Source of the DNA: Donghicola tyrosinivorans
GTDB taxonomy: Bacteria; Pseudomonadota; Alphaproteobacteria; Rhodobacterales; Rhodobacteraceae
Direction of reading: 5' to 3'
DNA: 64,000 nucleotides
Assembly: GCF_003003355.1 (NCBI RefSeq)
Contig: NZ_PVTQ01000016.1
Span: forward strand, 1-64,000
The notes beneath the pieces were generated by a model. The model worked only from the letters and a program-made list of their open reading frames with translations, made no database searches and was not told where the DNA came from. Each line of letters begins with the position of its first letter. The first letter of the stretch is position 1. The translations under genes were made by a program, and so were the position numbers. Positions 16,867-26,839 of the stretch are shown one piece after another.

Positions 16867-17648
16867 TCGGTCAGAAGGCCCGCGTCCTCGACATCTTGAC
16901 GATAAGTCCGGCTGACCGGCACTTCGCTGCCGTCATTCATGACCAGAAAAATCTTGCTGCCCTCGCGGCGCGATCCCAGCACAGCCGATTTCATCACCCA
17001 ATGCGAGCGGTGCGTGAACATACCGTACCCCTCGCCCATTTCACGGGCGGCATCGGTGAGGCGCATCAAGAAACTCTCAACCCCTTCGTCGGTGTATACG
17101 TCCACATAATGATCGCGCGAGGTGATGCGGATCACCTGTTCCAACCGGTCCACCTGCAACCGCTTCAGCATTGGCGCTTCGGGGGTAGGATCGGTTTCAG
17201 GCAGCGGCGGTGCCTGCCGCAAAAGGCGGCGCAACGCAGCAACGCTAAAACTGCTGAGGGCGCAGGTCGCGAAGACCTCCAGATTGCTGGGATAGTGACT
17301 TACTGAAACGCCAAGCAACCAAAGCATGACAAAACGCAGAACCGGCGTTGCGATCAGCCCCAGTATCGCCGCCGAAATGATCGACCGCAGCCAGTAATTC
17401 CACCCCTCGAAGATGCGGTCCACAGCAATCCGGTTCGCGATTCCAACCAGCGTCATCGACCAGATCACAAGCGACCACAGAACCAGCCGCTCCGCTGCAT
17501 TATAGTAGGAATATGAGTAAAACGGCCCGATGACCGTGAAGATCACAGGTGCCAGAACCAAAGCAATCGGCAACACCGGATGGGTAAGCCATGCCTTCAT
17601 CTCTTGCCTCAGAGAGTGGATTTGGTTGTCTGAATTCTGGCCCTGCAC
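16863..17648 (-). CDS. Membrane-anchored LytTR transcription regulator
   Basis: A 261-residue protein with about four membrane helices in residues 18-145 (PIALVLAPVIFTVIGPF, LVLWSLVIWSMTLVGIA, SIISAAILGLIATPVL, LEVFATCALSSFSVAAL) and a LytTR DNA-binding domain in residues 160-255. The LytTR part has VIRITSRDHYVDVYT, MFTHRSHWV and VPVSRTYRQDVEDAG. There is no receiver domain, so it may sense a membrane signal directly. It is a single gene, convergent with the phosphoesterase and divergent from valS. Its targets cannot be read from the window. Confidence 0.88.
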   Translation of the reverse strand: MQGQNSDNQIHSLRQEMKAWLTHPVLPIALVLAPVIFTVIGPFYSYSYYNAAERLVLWSLVIWSMTLVGIANRIAVDRIFEGWNYWLRSIISAAILGLIATPVLRFVMLWLLGVSVSHYPSNLEVFATCALSSFSVAALRRLLRQAPPLPETDPTPEAPMLKRLQVDRLEQVIRITSRDHYVDVYTDEGVESFLMRLTDAAREMGEGYGMFTHRSHWVMKSAVLGSRREGSKIFLVMNDGSEVPVSRTYRQDVEDAGLLTD

Positions 17649-17964
17649 TGTAACTAGCTCGGCGTTCCGGTCCTCTACACCGCAAAATCGAAATGCGGTT
17701 TTTCAAATATTTAAATGGTTAACAAATCCTTGCAACACACCTTTTATCGCAAAAGTCGGTTACTTTTTCGCAAATACCCCTCCGTAAATTGGCGAAACTA
17801 CCCGAATGCCTTCCTAAAACTCTACTTACATCTCATGCATCACCAGCGCCCACTGGTCCGAAACAACTGTTTCAACCGTATAATGGCCGCAGAATCCCCT
17901 ATGCCCTTTTCCTCAGGCGGAGGCGGCGTTAGAACGGCGCGCAGGAAAACAAGGGGATCTCTCC
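17649..17964. promoter_or_regulatory. Divergent intergenic region of LytTR gene and valS
   Basis: This 316-bp gap is AT-rich in its first half. At 17715-17722 it has ATGGTTAA, the reverse complement of TTAACCAT, which resembles a CtrA half-site; one 8-mer is weak evidence. AAGGGGA at 17951-17957 is the valS ribosome site. No tRNA, T-box or coding gene is apparent. Confidence 0.35.
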
Positions 17965-20900
17965 ATGGCCATGGAAAAAACCTTCAACGCGGCCGAAGCC
18001 GAGCCGCGGATTTCGAAGAAATGGGAAGAGCAGCAGGCCTTTGCGGCTGGCGCGAACAAGAAACGTGATGAGACCTTCACCATCATGATCCCCCCGCCGA
18101 ACGTGACGGGCGCCCTGCACGTGGGCCACGCGTTCAACAACACTTTGCAAGACATTCTGGTGCGCTGGCACCGGATGCGCGGCTTTGACACCCTGTGGCA
18201 GCCCGGTCAGGACCACGCAGGCATCGCGACCCAGCTACAGGTCGAAAAGATGCTGGCCGCCACCGGTCAGCCCGGCCGCCGCGATCTGGGCCGAGAAAAG
18301 TTTCTGGACAAAGTCTGGGAATGGAAGGGCGAATACGGCGGCACTATCGTGAACCAGCTGAAGCGTCTTGGCTCTAGCTGCGACTGGGACCGCAACGCCT
18401 TTACGATGGCGGGCGCACCCGGCGACCCCAAGACCGGCCATGAGAACAGCCCCAACTTCCACGACGCCGTGATCAAGGTCTTTGTTGAGATGTACAACAA
18501 GGGCTTCATCTATCGCGGCAAGCGTCTGGTGAACTGGGACCCCCACTTTGAAACCGCGATTTCGGACCTTGAGGTCGAGAATATCGAAGTCGACGGCCAC
18601 ATGTGGCACTTCAAATACCCGCTGGCTGGCGGCGAGACCTACACCTACGTCGAGAAGGACGAAGACGGGAACGTCACCTTCAGCGAAGAGCGTGACTATA
18701 TCTCCATCGCGACCACTCGCCCCGAAACCATGCTGGGTGACGGCGCGGTTGCGGTTCACCCCGATGACGAACGCTACGCTCCCATCGTTGGCAAGCTGTG
18801 CGAAATCCCCGTTGGTCCCAAGAAACAGCGCCGCCTGATCCCGATCATCACCGACGAATACCCCGACATGGCCTTCGGCTCAGGCGCGGTGAAGATCACT
18901 GGTGCGCATGACTTCAACGACCACGAAGTCGCCAAGCGCGGGAACATCCCCCAGTACCGCCTGATGGACACCACCGCGAACATGCGTGCTGACGGTGCCT
19001 CATATATCGAAGAGGCCAAGAAGGCTGCGGAATACGCAGGCGGCAAGCCCTTCACCGTGCAGGAAATCGACGCGATCAACCTCGTGCCCGATGAATATCG
19101 CGGTCTGGATCGCTATGAGGCCCGCAAGCTGGTGGTGCAGAACATCGTCGACGAAGGTCTGGCCGTGATGACCCGCGCCGATGACACCCGTCTGGGCAAA
19201 GCCGCGGTCAAAGAGGGTGAAGAAGGCGCGGACGCGCTGGTTCCCCTGATTGAGGCCAAGAAGATCATGCAGCCCTTCGGCGACCGCTCTAAGGTGGTGA
19301 TCGAGCCCATGCTGACCGACCAGTGGTTCGTGGATGCCGAAAAGGTCGTCGGTCCCGCGCTGGACGCAGTGCGCGAAGGCCGCACCAAGATCATCCCCGA
19401 GTCCGGCGAGAAGACCTATTACCACTGGCTGGAAAACATCGAGCCTTGGTGCATCAGCCGCCAGCTGTGGTGGGGTCACCAGATCCCCGTGTGGTATGGT
19501 CTGGATATGGCCGCCACCGGCTTTAAGGATGACGAAGGCAACGGCGATCTGGATGAGGTTGAAATCCTGCGTCTGCTGACCCGTGAGAATCTTGTCCACC
19601 GCGGCGAGGTCTACCACGCAGGCAGCGATGCCGAGGATGCGGGCAAGCAGTTCGTTGACGTTCTGGCCGGTCTGCCCACTCCCCTGAACCACGCCCGCGT
19701 GATTGAGGTGGAAAACCGTCACGCCGCGATCGAAGCATTTGCCGAAGGTCTGGCCCAGTACAACGTGACCCAAGACCCGACCCAACTGGTCTACCCGATC
19801 TGGCGCGATGCGGACGTTTTGGACACTTGGTTCAGCTCCGGCCTGTGGCCCATCGGCACGCTGGGCTGGCCGAACTGGGACGAGAGCACTTCGAAATACT
19901 TCCCGACCGATGTGCTGATCACCGGCTTTGACATCCTGTTCTTCTGGGTTGCGCGCATGATGATGATGCAGCTGGCCGTGGTGGATCAGATCCCGTTCCA
20001 TACCGTCTACCTGCACGACCTCGTCCGCGACGAGAAGGGCAAGAAGATGTCCAAGACCACCGGCAACGTCATCGACCCGCTGGAGATCGTGGACGAATAC
20101 GGCGCCGACGCCCTGCGCTTTACCAACGCAGCGATGGCCTCGATCGGTGGCGTGCTGAAGCTGTCCAAGGACCGCATCGCGGGCTACCGCAACTTTGGCA
20201 CCAAGATCTGGAACGCCTCGCGCTTTGCAGAGATGAACGGCGTGTTTGAAGGCTACACCCCCCAAGCCGCCGCCCCCGAAGCCAAGGAAACCGTGAACCG
20301 CTGGATCATCGGTGAGGTTGCCCGCGCCCGCGTGGCGACGGATGCGGCTCTGACCGCGTACCGCTTCAACGATGCGGCTCTGGGTCTATATGCCTTCGTC
20401 TGGGGAAAGGTCTGCGACTGGTACGTGGAATTCGCCAAGCCTCTGCTCAACAGCGATGATGAGGCCGTTCTGGCCGAAACCCGCGCCACTATGGGCTGGG
20501 TCATCGACCAGTCGCTGCTGATGCTGCACCCCTTCATGCCCTTCATCACCGAAGAGCTATGGGACGGTCTGGCCAAGCGCGACAAGATGCTGGTCCACGG
20601 CGATTGGCCCGAATACGGCGAAGAGCTGATCGACGCTGGCGCAGATGCGGAAATGAACTGGGTCATCGCCCTGATCGAAGGCATCCGCTCGGCCCGTGCG
20701 CAGATGCACGTGCCCGCTGGCCTGCATGTGCCGCTGGTGGTCACCGGCTTTACCGAGGACGCCAAAGCCGCCTATGCCCGCAATGAGGCGCTGATCAAAA
20801 AGCTGGCCCGCGTGGACTGCCTGACCGAAGTGGACGCCTTCCCCAAAGGCTGCGCGACCCTTGGCGTTTCGGGTGGCAGCTTCGGCCTGCCGCTGGCGGA

Positions 20901-21117
20901 CATCATCGACGTGGCCGAAGAAAAGGCCCGCCTCGAGAAAACCATCGCCAAGCTGGCGAAGGAAATCAAAGGCCTCTCGGGCCGCGTCAACAACCCCAAA
21001 TTCGTTGAAAGCGCCCCCGAAGAAGTGGTCGAGGAAGCCCGCGCCAACCTGGCCGAGCGCGAAGACGAAGAAGCCAAATTGAAAGAGGCGCTCGCCCGCC
21101 TCGCAGAGATCGGCTAA
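17965..21117 (+). CDS. valS: Valyl-tRNA synthetase
   Basis: Charges tRNA-Val with valine in the cytoplasm. This class Ia enzyme has 1050 residues. The HIGH motif appears as HVGHAF in [15 protein letters not shown] (near 45) and the KMSKS motif as KKMSKTTGN (near 695). The editing domain has the valine-type signature [13 protein letters not shown], and the C-terminal coiled-coil arm runs from about 985. It is longer than most ValRS (about 880-950) because roughly 100 residues lie between HQIPVWYG and [12 protein letters not shown] (513-615), where E. coli has about a third of that. A second ATG two codons downstream could also start. Confidence 0.97.
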   Translation: MAMEKTFNAAEAEPRISKKWEEQQAFAAGANKKRDETFTIMIPPPNVTGALHVGHAFNNTLQDILVRWHRMRGFDTLWQPGQDHAGIATQLQVEKMLAATGQPGRRDLGREKFLDKVWEWKGEYGGTIVNQLKRLGSSCDWDRNAFTMAGAPGDPKTGHENSPNFHDAVIKVFVEMYNKGFIYRGKRLVNWDPHFETAISDLEVENIEVDGHMWHFKYPLAGGETYTYVEKDEDGNVTFSEERDYISIATTRPETMLGDGAVAVHPDDERYAPIVGKLCEIPVGPKKQRRLIPIITDEYPDMAFGSGAVKITGAHDFNDHEVAKRGNIPQYRLMDTTANMRADGASYIEEAKKAAEYAGGKPFTVQEIDAINLVPDEYRGLDRYEARKLVVQNIVDEGLAVMTRADDTRLGKAAVKEGEEGADALVPLIEAKKIMQPFGDRSKVVIEPMLTDQWFVDAEKVVGPALDAVREGRTKIIPESGEKTYYHWLENIEPWCISRQLWWGHQIPVWYGLDMAATGFKDDEGNGDLDEVEILRLLTRENLVHRGEVYHAGSDAEDAGKQFVDVLAGLPTPLNHARVIEVENRHAAIEAFAEGLAQYNVTQDPTQLVYPIWRDADVLDTWFSSGLWPIGTLGWPNWDESTSKYFPTDVLITGFDILFFWVARMMMMQLAVVDQIPFHTVYLHDLVRDEKGKKMSKTTGNVIDPLEIVDEYGADALRFTNAAMASIGGVLKLSKDRIAGYRNFGTKIWNASRFAEMNGVFEGYTPQAAAPEAKETVNRWIIGEVARARVATDAALTAYRFNDAALGLYAFVWGKVCDWYVEFAKPLLNSDDEAVLAETRATMGWVIDQSLLMLHPFMPFITEELWDGLAKRDKMLVHGDWPEYGEELIDAGADAEMNWVIALIEGIRSARAQMHVPAGLHVPLVVTGFTEDAKAAYARNEALIKKLARVDCLTEVDAFPKGCATLGVSGGSFGLPLADIIDVAEEKARLEKTIAKLAKEIKGLSGRVNNPKFVESAPEEVVEEARANLAEREDEEAKLKEALARLAEIG

Positions 21118-21172
21118 CGCACCCCACGGCGGGCCTTGCAAGGCGCAGGGCCCGCACGTAACCATTCGGCGC

Positions 21173-22276
21173 ATGACACATCCGCGCTATACCAAGCTGC
21201 TCGACAGCCTGCCCCCCACCGTTCCTTTCGTCGGCCCCGAAGTGATCGAACGCACCACCGGCCAGCCCTTCTCGGCCCGCCTTGGCGCGAATGAAAACAC
21301 CTTTGGCCCCTCGCCCAAAGCGCTAGAGGCCATGCGGCAGGCAGACACCGAAATCTGGAAATATCCCGACAGCGCCAGCCATGACCTGAAGTCCGAAATC
21401 GCCGCCCAGAACGATGTGGGCTACGACAATATCGTTATCGGCGAAGGGGTGGACGGATTACTTGGCTATCTGGCCCGCATGATGGTGGAACAAGGGGACG
21501 CGGTGGTCACCTCTGACGGGGCCTATCCGACGTTTAACTACCATGTGGCAGGCTTTGGCGGTGTGCTGCACAAGGTCCCTTTCAAGGACGACCATGAAGA
21601 TCTGGACGCCCTCATCGCCCGCGCCGCCGAGGTGGACGCCAAGCTGCTCTACCTGTCGAACCCCGACAACCCGATGGGCAGCTACATTCCGGGCGACACC
21701 ATCGCCGCAGCCTTGGACCGCTTGCCGACAGGCTGCCTGATGATCCTTGATGAGGCCTATATCGAACTGGCCCCCCAAGACGCCCGCACCCCCATTGCAA
21801 CCGAAGACCCGCGCGTTATCCGCATGCGGTCCATGTCCAAAGCCTACGGTCTGGCCGGTGCGCGCGTCGGCTACGCCCTTGGAGCCGCGCCGCTGATCAA
21901 GAACTTCGACAAGATCCGCAACCACTTCGGCATGAACCGCAGCGCCCAACACGCCGCGCTTGCGGCTCTGCAAGACACCGAGTGGCTGGCCCACATCCAG
22001 ACCCAAGTGCAACAAGCGCGCGATCACTTGACCCGCATCGCCAATGACAACGGCCTTACCGCCCTGCCTTCGGCGACCAACTTCGTCACCATCGATTGCG
22101 GAAAAGACGGCGCCTACGCCAAAGCGGTGCTGGACAACCTTGCCGCCCAAGGCATTTTTGTGCGCATGCCCGGCCCTGCGCCGCTCAATCGTTGCATCCG
22201 CGTCAGTTGCGCGCAAACCGCCGCGCTGGACCTTTTCGCCGCCGCTTTGCCCGCCGCCTTGAAAGCCGCCCAATAG
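21173..22276 (+). CDS. PLP-dependent aminotransferase, histidinol-phosphate type
   Basis: A 367-residue fold-type I aminotransferase close to HisC. Visible features are the N-terminal ARLGANENTFGPS, VIGEGVDGLLGYLARM, the LSNPDNPMG cofactor motif, LDEAYIELAP, and the Schiff-base Lys223 in SMSKAYGLAGARVGYA. The C-terminal Arg region is FVRMPGPAPLNRCIRVS. The most likely reaction is histidinol phosphate or aromatic amino acid transamination, but substrate cannot be told from sequence and no his genes lie near. It starts 55 nt after valS and ends before a terminator at 22320. Confidence 0.88.
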   Translation: MTHPRYTKLLDSLPPTVPFVGPEVIERTTGQPFSARLGANENTFGPSPKALEAMRQADTEIWKYPDSASHDLKSEIAAQNDVGYDNIVIGEGVDGLLGYLARMMVEQGDAVVTSDGAYPTFNYHVAGFGGVLHKVPFKDDHEDLDALIARAAEVDAKLLYLSNPDNPMGSYIPGDTIAAALDRLPTGCLMILDEAYIELAPQDARTPIATEDPRVIRMRSMSKAYGLAGARVGYALGAAPLIKNFDKIRNHFGMNRSAQHAALAALQDTEWLAHIQTQVQQARDHLTRIANDNGLTALPSATNFVTIDCGKDGAYAKAVLDNLAAQGIFVRMPGPAPLNRCIRVSCAQTAALDLFAAALPAALKAAQ

Positions 22277-22319
22277 GCTTCTTCATGATGAAAATACTCT
22301 CGCCCGAAGGGCGAAACCC

Positions 22320-22347
22320 ACGCCGCGCCCATCGGGTGCGGCGTTTG
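22320..22347 (+). terminator. Probable terminator after the aminotransferase gene
   Basis: An 11-bp stem with one G-T pair, ACGCCGCGCCC (22320-22330) with GGGTGCGGCGT (22334-22344), closes a 3-nt loop and is followed by TTG. It lies 43 nt after the stop. The T-run is short. Confidence 0.6.
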
Positions 22348-22536
22348 TCATTGTGCCGTCACGTCCGTTTTTCACAATCCGATATAGCCCGATGGAACAT
22401 TTACATTCTGCCCCACGCATGTTCCATTTGCGACATTCGGACGAATTTAGGTCGCTTTTGAACAAGTCCGGCCTACAACCAGAACTGAAGCTGGAAGAAA
22501 ATCCGGCACAACTCACCCTCAAAGGGAGGACAGACT

Positions 22537-23541
22537 TTGAAACTTACACATCTCGCATCGGCCGCAACTCTTGCCATCATCGCGGGCAGCGCCGCCAGCG
22601 CATCGGAATGTGGCGAGCTGACCATGGCCGAAATGAACTGGGCCTCGGCCGAGTTGATGGCGAACGTGGACAAGATCATCCTTGAGGAAGGCTATGGCTG
22701 TGACGTCGAACTGATCCCCGGTGCCACCACCACCACCTTTGCGTCGATGAACGAAAAGGGCGAGCCCGATGTGGCGGGCGAATTGTGGATCAACGCGGTC
22801 CGCGATCTGCTGGTCCCCGCCATGGAAGAAGGCCGCCTGCATTCGCTGGTCGAAGGCCCGATCACCGGTCTGGGTGAAGGCTGGTGGGTCACCGAGAAAT
22901 TCGCCGCAGATCACCCCGAACTGAACACCGTCGAGAAGGTGCTAGAGCATCCCGAACTCTTCCCCTACGCCGAAGATGCATCCAAAGGGGCCTTCATGGG
23001 CTGCCCCGCAGGTTGGGGTTGCCAGCTGTCGAACGCCAACCTCTTCCGTGCCTTCGACATGGAGAACAAGGGCTGGACGCTGGTCGATCCGGGCTCGGCT
23101 GCCGGTCTGGACGGCGCGATCGCCAAAGCCGCCGAGCGGGATGAGCCGTGGTTCGGCTATTACTGGGCACCCACCGCGATCATCGGCAAATACAAGCTGA
23201 AGATGCTGGATTGGGAAACCGAATGGGCGGGCAGCGAAAACTGGGACGGCTGCATGGTCAAGCCGGAACAGGAATGCCTTGACCCCAAGCCCTCGTCCTA
23301 CACCGAATCCGAGGTCCACACCGTCGTTACCGATCGCTTGGTGAAAGAAGGCGGCATCGCGGTTGAATACCTGAAATCCCGCGTCTTCCCCGGTGAAGTG
23401 ATGAACGAAATGCTGGTCTACATGAACGAGAACCAGGCAACCGGCGAGGACGCGGCCTACCACTTCCTCGAAGCCTACCCCCAGATCTGGGAGGCATGGG
23501 TGTCGCCTGAGGCTGCCGAAGGTATCAAATCCGAGCTCTAA
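22537..23541 (+). CDS. Glycine-betaine-type ABC substrate-binding protein
   Basis: A 334-residue periplasmic binding protein of the OpuAC/ProX family, expected to capture glycine betaine or a related quaternary amine. The signal peptide is MKLTHLASAATLAIIAGSAA. Mature-part signatures are MNWASAELMANVDKIILEE, VAGELWINAV, GEGWWVTEKF (the paired Trp is typical of a cation box) and FGYYWAPTAIIG. It starts with TTG: GGGAGGA is 6 nt upstream and the signal peptide begins exactly there. It is the first gene of a three-gene importer operon and is followed by a stable hairpin. The true ligand is not settled by sequence. Confidence 0.88.
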   Translation: MKLTHLASAATLAIIAGSAASASECGELTMAEMNWASAELMANVDKIILEEGYGCDVELIPGATTTTFASMNEKGEPDVAGELWINAVRDLLVPAMEEGRLHSLVEGPITGLGEGWWVTEKFAADHPELNTVEKVLEHPELFPYAEDASKGAFMGCPAGWGCQLSNANLFRAFDMENKGWTLVDPGSAAGLDGAIAKAAERDEPWFGYYWAPTAIIGKYKLKMLDWETEWAGSENWDGCMVKPEQECLDPKPSSYTESEVHTVVTDRLVKEGGIAVEYLKSRVFPGEVMNEMLVYMNENQATGEDAAYHFLEAYPQIWEAWVSPEAAEGIKSEL

Positions 23542-23561
23542 ACGCTCCAAAGAACCACGTG

Positions 23562-23585
23562 ACGGGGGGCACCAACGCCCCCCGT
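23562..23585 (+). other. Intercistronic hairpin after the binding-protein gene
   Basis: A perfect 9-bp GC stem, ACGGGGGGC (23562-23570) with GCCCCCCGT (23577-23585), and loop ACCAAC. Only TT follows. It lies 20 nt past the stop and probably limits read-through into the permease or protects the upstream message. Confidence 0.65.
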
Positions 23586-23646
23586 TTCGCGTCAGAACAT
23601 CTAGCAAAAAGCTGGCAACGATAACAAACCCTGAGGAGACCCTCCC

Positions 23647-24531
23647 TTGGAATTCTTTGAAGAATTTCCCTCACTCGGACGGAAAACGCTGAGCGGGATG
23701 AAACAAGCGGTCGATGAAACCTTCAAAGGTTTCTCCCGTGCCTACGGCGAACAGCTCGAAAACTTTTTTGATCCCCTTCTGCGATTCCTCATCTGGTTCG
23801 AAAGACTTCTGGAGGCCACCCCTTGGCCTATCATCCTGCTGGTGGTCGGCGCGCTGGCATGGATCGGATCGCGGTCATGGAAGATCACCGCAGGCTCGGT
23901 GCTGGCCTTTGTGGTCATCGGCGTGCTGGACATGTGGGAAGACACCATGGCGACGCTGGCGATCATCTCGGTCGCGACGCTGCTGTGTATCGCCATAGGC
24001 ATTCCCATCGGCATCCTCATGAGCCGCTCTGACAGAATGCAGGCGATCATCACACCGATATTGGATGTCATGCAGACGATCCCGTCGTTCGTCTATCTGA
24101 TCCCAGTGGTGATGCTGCTGGGGATCGGCAAGGTTCCCGGCCTGATTGCCGTATGCATCTACGCCATCCCGCCCATCGTGCGCCTGACCAATCTGGGCAT
24201 CCGCCTTGTGGACAAGGATGTGCTAGAGGCCGCCGACGCCTTTGGCACCAGCCCGTGGCAAAAGCTTTGGGGTGTGCAGGTGCCACTGGCGCTGCCCAAC
24301 ATCTTTGCGGGCATCAACCAGACCATCATGATGGCGCTGTCGATGGTCGTGATTGCCTCGATGATCGGGGTAAAGGGTCTCGGGGTGCCGGTGCTGCGGG
24401 CGATCTCGAACCAGTATCTGGCGCTGGGTCTGATGAACGGTCTGGCCATCGTGGCCTTGGCGATCATCTTTGACCGCGTGTCGCAAACCTATGGCAAGCG
24501 TCTGCAAGCCTACCGTCAGGGAGGCAAATGA
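23647..24531 (+). CDS. Glycine-betaine-type ABC permease
   Basis: A 294-residue inner-membrane permease of the ProW family with about six to seven helices. The EAA-type cytoplasmic loop that docks the ATPase is EAADAFGTSPWQKLWGVQVP (near 198-217). IPSFVYLIPVVMLLGIG and MMALSMVVIASMIG are typical of ProW/OpuAB. It starts with TTG at 23647, with GAGGAG 8 nt upstream, the second TTG start in this operon. Its stop lies 1 nt before the ATPase start. Confidence 0.92.
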   Translation: MEFFEEFPSLGRKTLSGMKQAVDETFKGFSRAYGEQLENFFDPLLRFLIWFERLLEATPWPIILLVVGALAWIGSRSWKITAGSVLAFVVIGVLDMWEDTMATLAIISVATLLCIAIGIPIGILMSRSDRMQAIITPILDVMQTIPSFVYLIPVVMLLGIGKVPGLIAVCIYAIPPIVRLTNLGIRLVDKDVLEAADAFGTSPWQKLWGVQVPLALPNIFAGINQTIMMALSMVVIASMIGVKGLGVPVLRAISNQYLALGLMNGLAIVALAIIFDRVSQTYGKRLQAYRQGGK

Positions 24532-24532
24532 T

Positions 24533-25546
24533 ATGAGCCAGTCCAAGGTACAGATCAAAAACCTCTACAAGATCTTCGGCAAGACCCCGAAAAAGGTGCT
24601 GGCGCAGGTCAAGGCAGGCATGGGCAAGCCGGAGTTGCTGGAGCAAACCGGCCATGTTCTGGGCATCCAGAACGTCAGTCTGGATATTCCGGAAAAGCGC
24701 ATTCAGGTGGTGATGGGGCTTTCGGGCTCGGGTAAATCCACGTTGATCCGCCACATCAACCGCTTGATCGAGCCCACCGACGGGCAAATCCTGATCGATG
24801 GCGAAGATGTCCTGTCGATGAGCGACAAGCAGTTGCGCGAAGTGCGCCGCAAGAAGACCTCGATGGTGTTCCAGAAGTTCGGCCTGCTGCCTCACCGCAA
24901 AGTGGCCGAGAATGTGGGCTATGGCCTTGAGGTCCAAGGCGTCAGCAGCGACGAGATCGCCAAACGTGCGCAGCACTGGATCGATCGCGTGGGGCTGACG
25001 GGCTATGAGAACCACTACCCCGGACAGCTTTCAGGCGGCATGCAGCAGCGCGTGGGGTTGGCCCGCGCACTGGCGACCGATGCGGAAATCCTGCTGATGG
25101 ACGAAGCCTTCAGCGCCCTTGATCCGCTGATCCGCTACGACATGCAGTCGATCCTGCTGGAGTTGCAAGATGAGTTGCACAAGACCATCATCTTTATCAC
25201 CCACGATCTGGATGAGGCCCTGCGCCTTGGCGACAAAATCGCGATCCTGCGGGATGGTGCGTTGATTCAGGAAGGCACCGCGCCGCAGATCGTGCTGACA
25301 CCGGCGGACGACTACATCGCGGACTTCACCAAGGACATCAACCGCGGCAAGGTCATCCGCCTCAAGGCGCTGGCCGCGGCTGGCTCCCCCTATGACGGCG
25401 CGATGATTGATGGCAGCACAGTATTGGCCGATGCGCTGCTGCCCCTTTCACAAGCACCTGATCAACGGTTGGGCGTGACGGACGCAAATGGGGCCTATCT
25501 GGGCGCAGTTACCCTGACGCAGGCGATTGCCGCCCTACAAGGCTAA
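24533..25546 (+). CDS. Glycine-betaine-type ABC ATPase
   Basis: A 337-residue ATPase of the ProV/OpuAA family that drives the importer. Walker A is GLSGSGKSTL, the Q-loop MVFQKFGLLPHRKV, the signature LSGGMQQRVGLARAL, Walker B ILLMDEAFSALD and the switch His in ITHDLDEAL. An N-terminal extension (IFGKTPKKVLAQVKAG) before the nucleotide domain is usual in ProV. The C-terminal 80 residues look like a shortened CBS-type regulatory segment. The start at 24533 has GGGAGG about 7 nt upstream. The operon ends at the terminator at 25571. Confidence 0.93.
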   Translation: MSQSKVQIKNLYKIFGKTPKKVLAQVKAGMGKPELLEQTGHVLGIQNVSLDIPEKRIQVVMGLSGSGKSTLIRHINRLIEPTDGQILIDGEDVLSMSDKQLREVRRKKTSMVFQKFGLLPHRKVAENVGYGLEVQGVSSDEIAKRAQHWIDRVGLTGYENHYPGQLSGGMQQRVGLARALATDAEILLMDEAFSALDPLIRYDMQSILLELQDELHKTIIFITHDLDEALRLGDKIAILRDGALIQEGTAPQIVLTPADDYIADFTKDINRGKVIRLKALAAAGSPYDGAMIDGSTVLADALLPLSQAPDQRLGVTDANGAYLGAVTLTQAIAALQG

Positions 25547-25570
25547 GCCAGCCAAATCGCTGATCTTTCG

Positions 25571-25602
25571 AACGTCGCCCTTGCCCAAGGGGCGGCGTTT
25601 TT
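25571..25602 (+). terminator. Rho-independent terminator after the betaine importer
   Basis: AACG-T-CGCCC (25571-25580) pairs with GGGCG-G-CGTT, with a small bulge and an inner loop around TTGCCCAAG. The tail is TTTTT. It lies 24 nt after the ATPase stop. Confidence 0.75.
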
Positions 25603-25754
25603 CATGGCTGCCGTAGCGTCACCTTCCAGTATGCAGAAAATTGGTCAGTTTCCCTTGCCAGAATGCGATCTATGTGGCCCTCTACCAACACAGGAGAGAG
25701 ACGGAGCGCACCTAAGCGGACATACCGCAGCGCCCGACCAATGGGAGGAAAACC

Positions 25755-26765
25755 ATGAAGACATTGCTTGGCCGTACGGCCATTGCCCTTGTTGCTGTCA
25801 GTTTCGCCGCAGAGGCCAGCGCCACCGAATGGAACGTTTCGGTTTGGGGCAAGCGCCGCGCTTTCACCGAACACATTGAAAAATTGGCCGAGCTGGTCGC
25901 GGAAAAGTCCGGTGGCGACTTTACCATGAACGTCAGCTACGGCGGCCTGTCCAAGAACACCGAGAACCTTGACGGTATCTCGATCGGGGCCTTCGAAATG
26001 GCCCAGTTCTGCGCGGGCTATCATGCGGACAAGAACCGCGCGATCACCGTTCTGGAACTGCCGTTCCTTGGCGTGAACACCCTGGCTGAAGAAGTCGCTG
26101 TGTCGAACGCCGTCTACGCGCACCCCGCCGTGGCCGAAGAAATGGCCCAGTGGAGCGCAAAGATGCTGATGACCAGCCCGATGCCCCAGTACAATCTGGT
26201 CGGCACCGGCGAGCCTCGTGATGAGCTGGCCGAATTCAACGGTATGCGCGTCCGTGCAACCGGCGGCATCGGCAAAGCGTTTGAGGCTGTCGGCGCCGTG
26301 CCCACCTCGGTCACCAGCTCTGAAGCCTATCAGGCCATGCAGTCGGGCGTTGTGGACACTGTGGCCTTTGCACAGCACGCGCACCTGTCCTTCGGCACCA
26401 TCAATGAAGCCGACTGGTGGACCGCAAACCTGAACCCCGGCACCGTGAACTGCCCCGTTGTGGTGAACATCGACGCCTATGAGGCACTGTCGGACGCGAA
26501 CCGCGCCATTCTGGATGAATCGGTTCCCGAGGCGATTGACTACTACCTCGCCAACTACGGTGAGCTGCTGAAAAAGTGGGACAGCGTTCTGGAAGAAAAG
26601 GGCGTGCAGAAGGTCATGATCTCGGACGCGGAACTGGCGGCATTCAAAGAGACAGCCGGCAAGCCCATCCACGATGCATGGATCGCAGACATGAGCGCGC
26701 AGGGCCTGCCCGCGCAAGAGCTGTATGATCTGGTGAACTCCACGCTGGCAGACGCCCGCAAGTGA
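25755..26765 (+). CDS. dctP: TRAP transporter substrate-binding protein DctP
   Basis: A 336-residue periplasmic binding protein of the DctP/TRAP family. The signal peptide is residues 1-23 (ending SFAAEASA). Family features are the Gly/Ala-rich core with LDGISIGAFEMAQF, FNGMRVRATGGIGKAFEAVG (the region with the ligand-binding Arg) and a middle part rich in Ala and Val. TRAP systems of this clade import organic acids or related small molecules by a sodium gradient; the ligand is unknown. GGAGG lies 9 nt upstream. A 12-bp hairpin separates it from dctQM. Confidence 0.88.
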   Translation: MKTLLGRTAIALVAVSFAAEASATEWNVSVWGKRRAFTEHIEKLAELVAEKSGGDFTMNVSYGGLSKNTENLDGISIGAFEMAQFCAGYHADKNRAITVLELPFLGVNTLAEEVAVSNAVYAHPAVAEEMAQWSAKMLMTSPMPQYNLVGTGEPRDELAEFNGMRVRATGGIGKAFEAVGAVPTSVTSSEAYQAMQSGVVDTVAFAQHAHLSFGTINEADWWTANLNPGTVNCPVVVNIDAYEALSDANRAILDESVPEAIDYYLANYGELLKKWDSVLEEKGVQKVMISDAELAAFKETAGKPIHDAWIADMSAQGLPAQELYDLVNSTLADARK

Positions 26766-26790
26766 TCGACTGATCCCATCCAACATGTTG

Positions 26791-26818
26791 CAGGCTCCGA
26801 GGAAGACCTCGGGGCCTG
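26791..26818 (+). other. Intercistronic hairpin between dctP and dctQ
   Basis: A 12-bp stem with one G-T pair, CAGGCTCCGAGG (26791-26802) with CCTCGGGGCCTG (26807-26818), and tetraloop AAGA. No T-run follows. Such a structure is expected to keep dctP mRNA more abundant than dctQM. Confidence 0.7.
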
Positions 26819-26839
26819 TCCATTCTGTAGAAACGGGGA

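Noticed and set aside
17715-18068. Open frame of 117 codons overlapping the valS start
   Set aside because: It runs through an AT-rich gap into valS in another frame and ends in Arg/Gly-rich shadow sequence.
19000-20265. Long open frame on the - strand inside valS
   Set aside because: It lies wholly within valS, whose catalytic motifs are intact; composition is typical of a shadow frame.
21173-22276. Naming the aminotransferase hisC
   Set aside because: The fold and lysine motif fit HisC, but related aromatic aminotransferases share them and no histidine genes are near, so the symbol was left blank.
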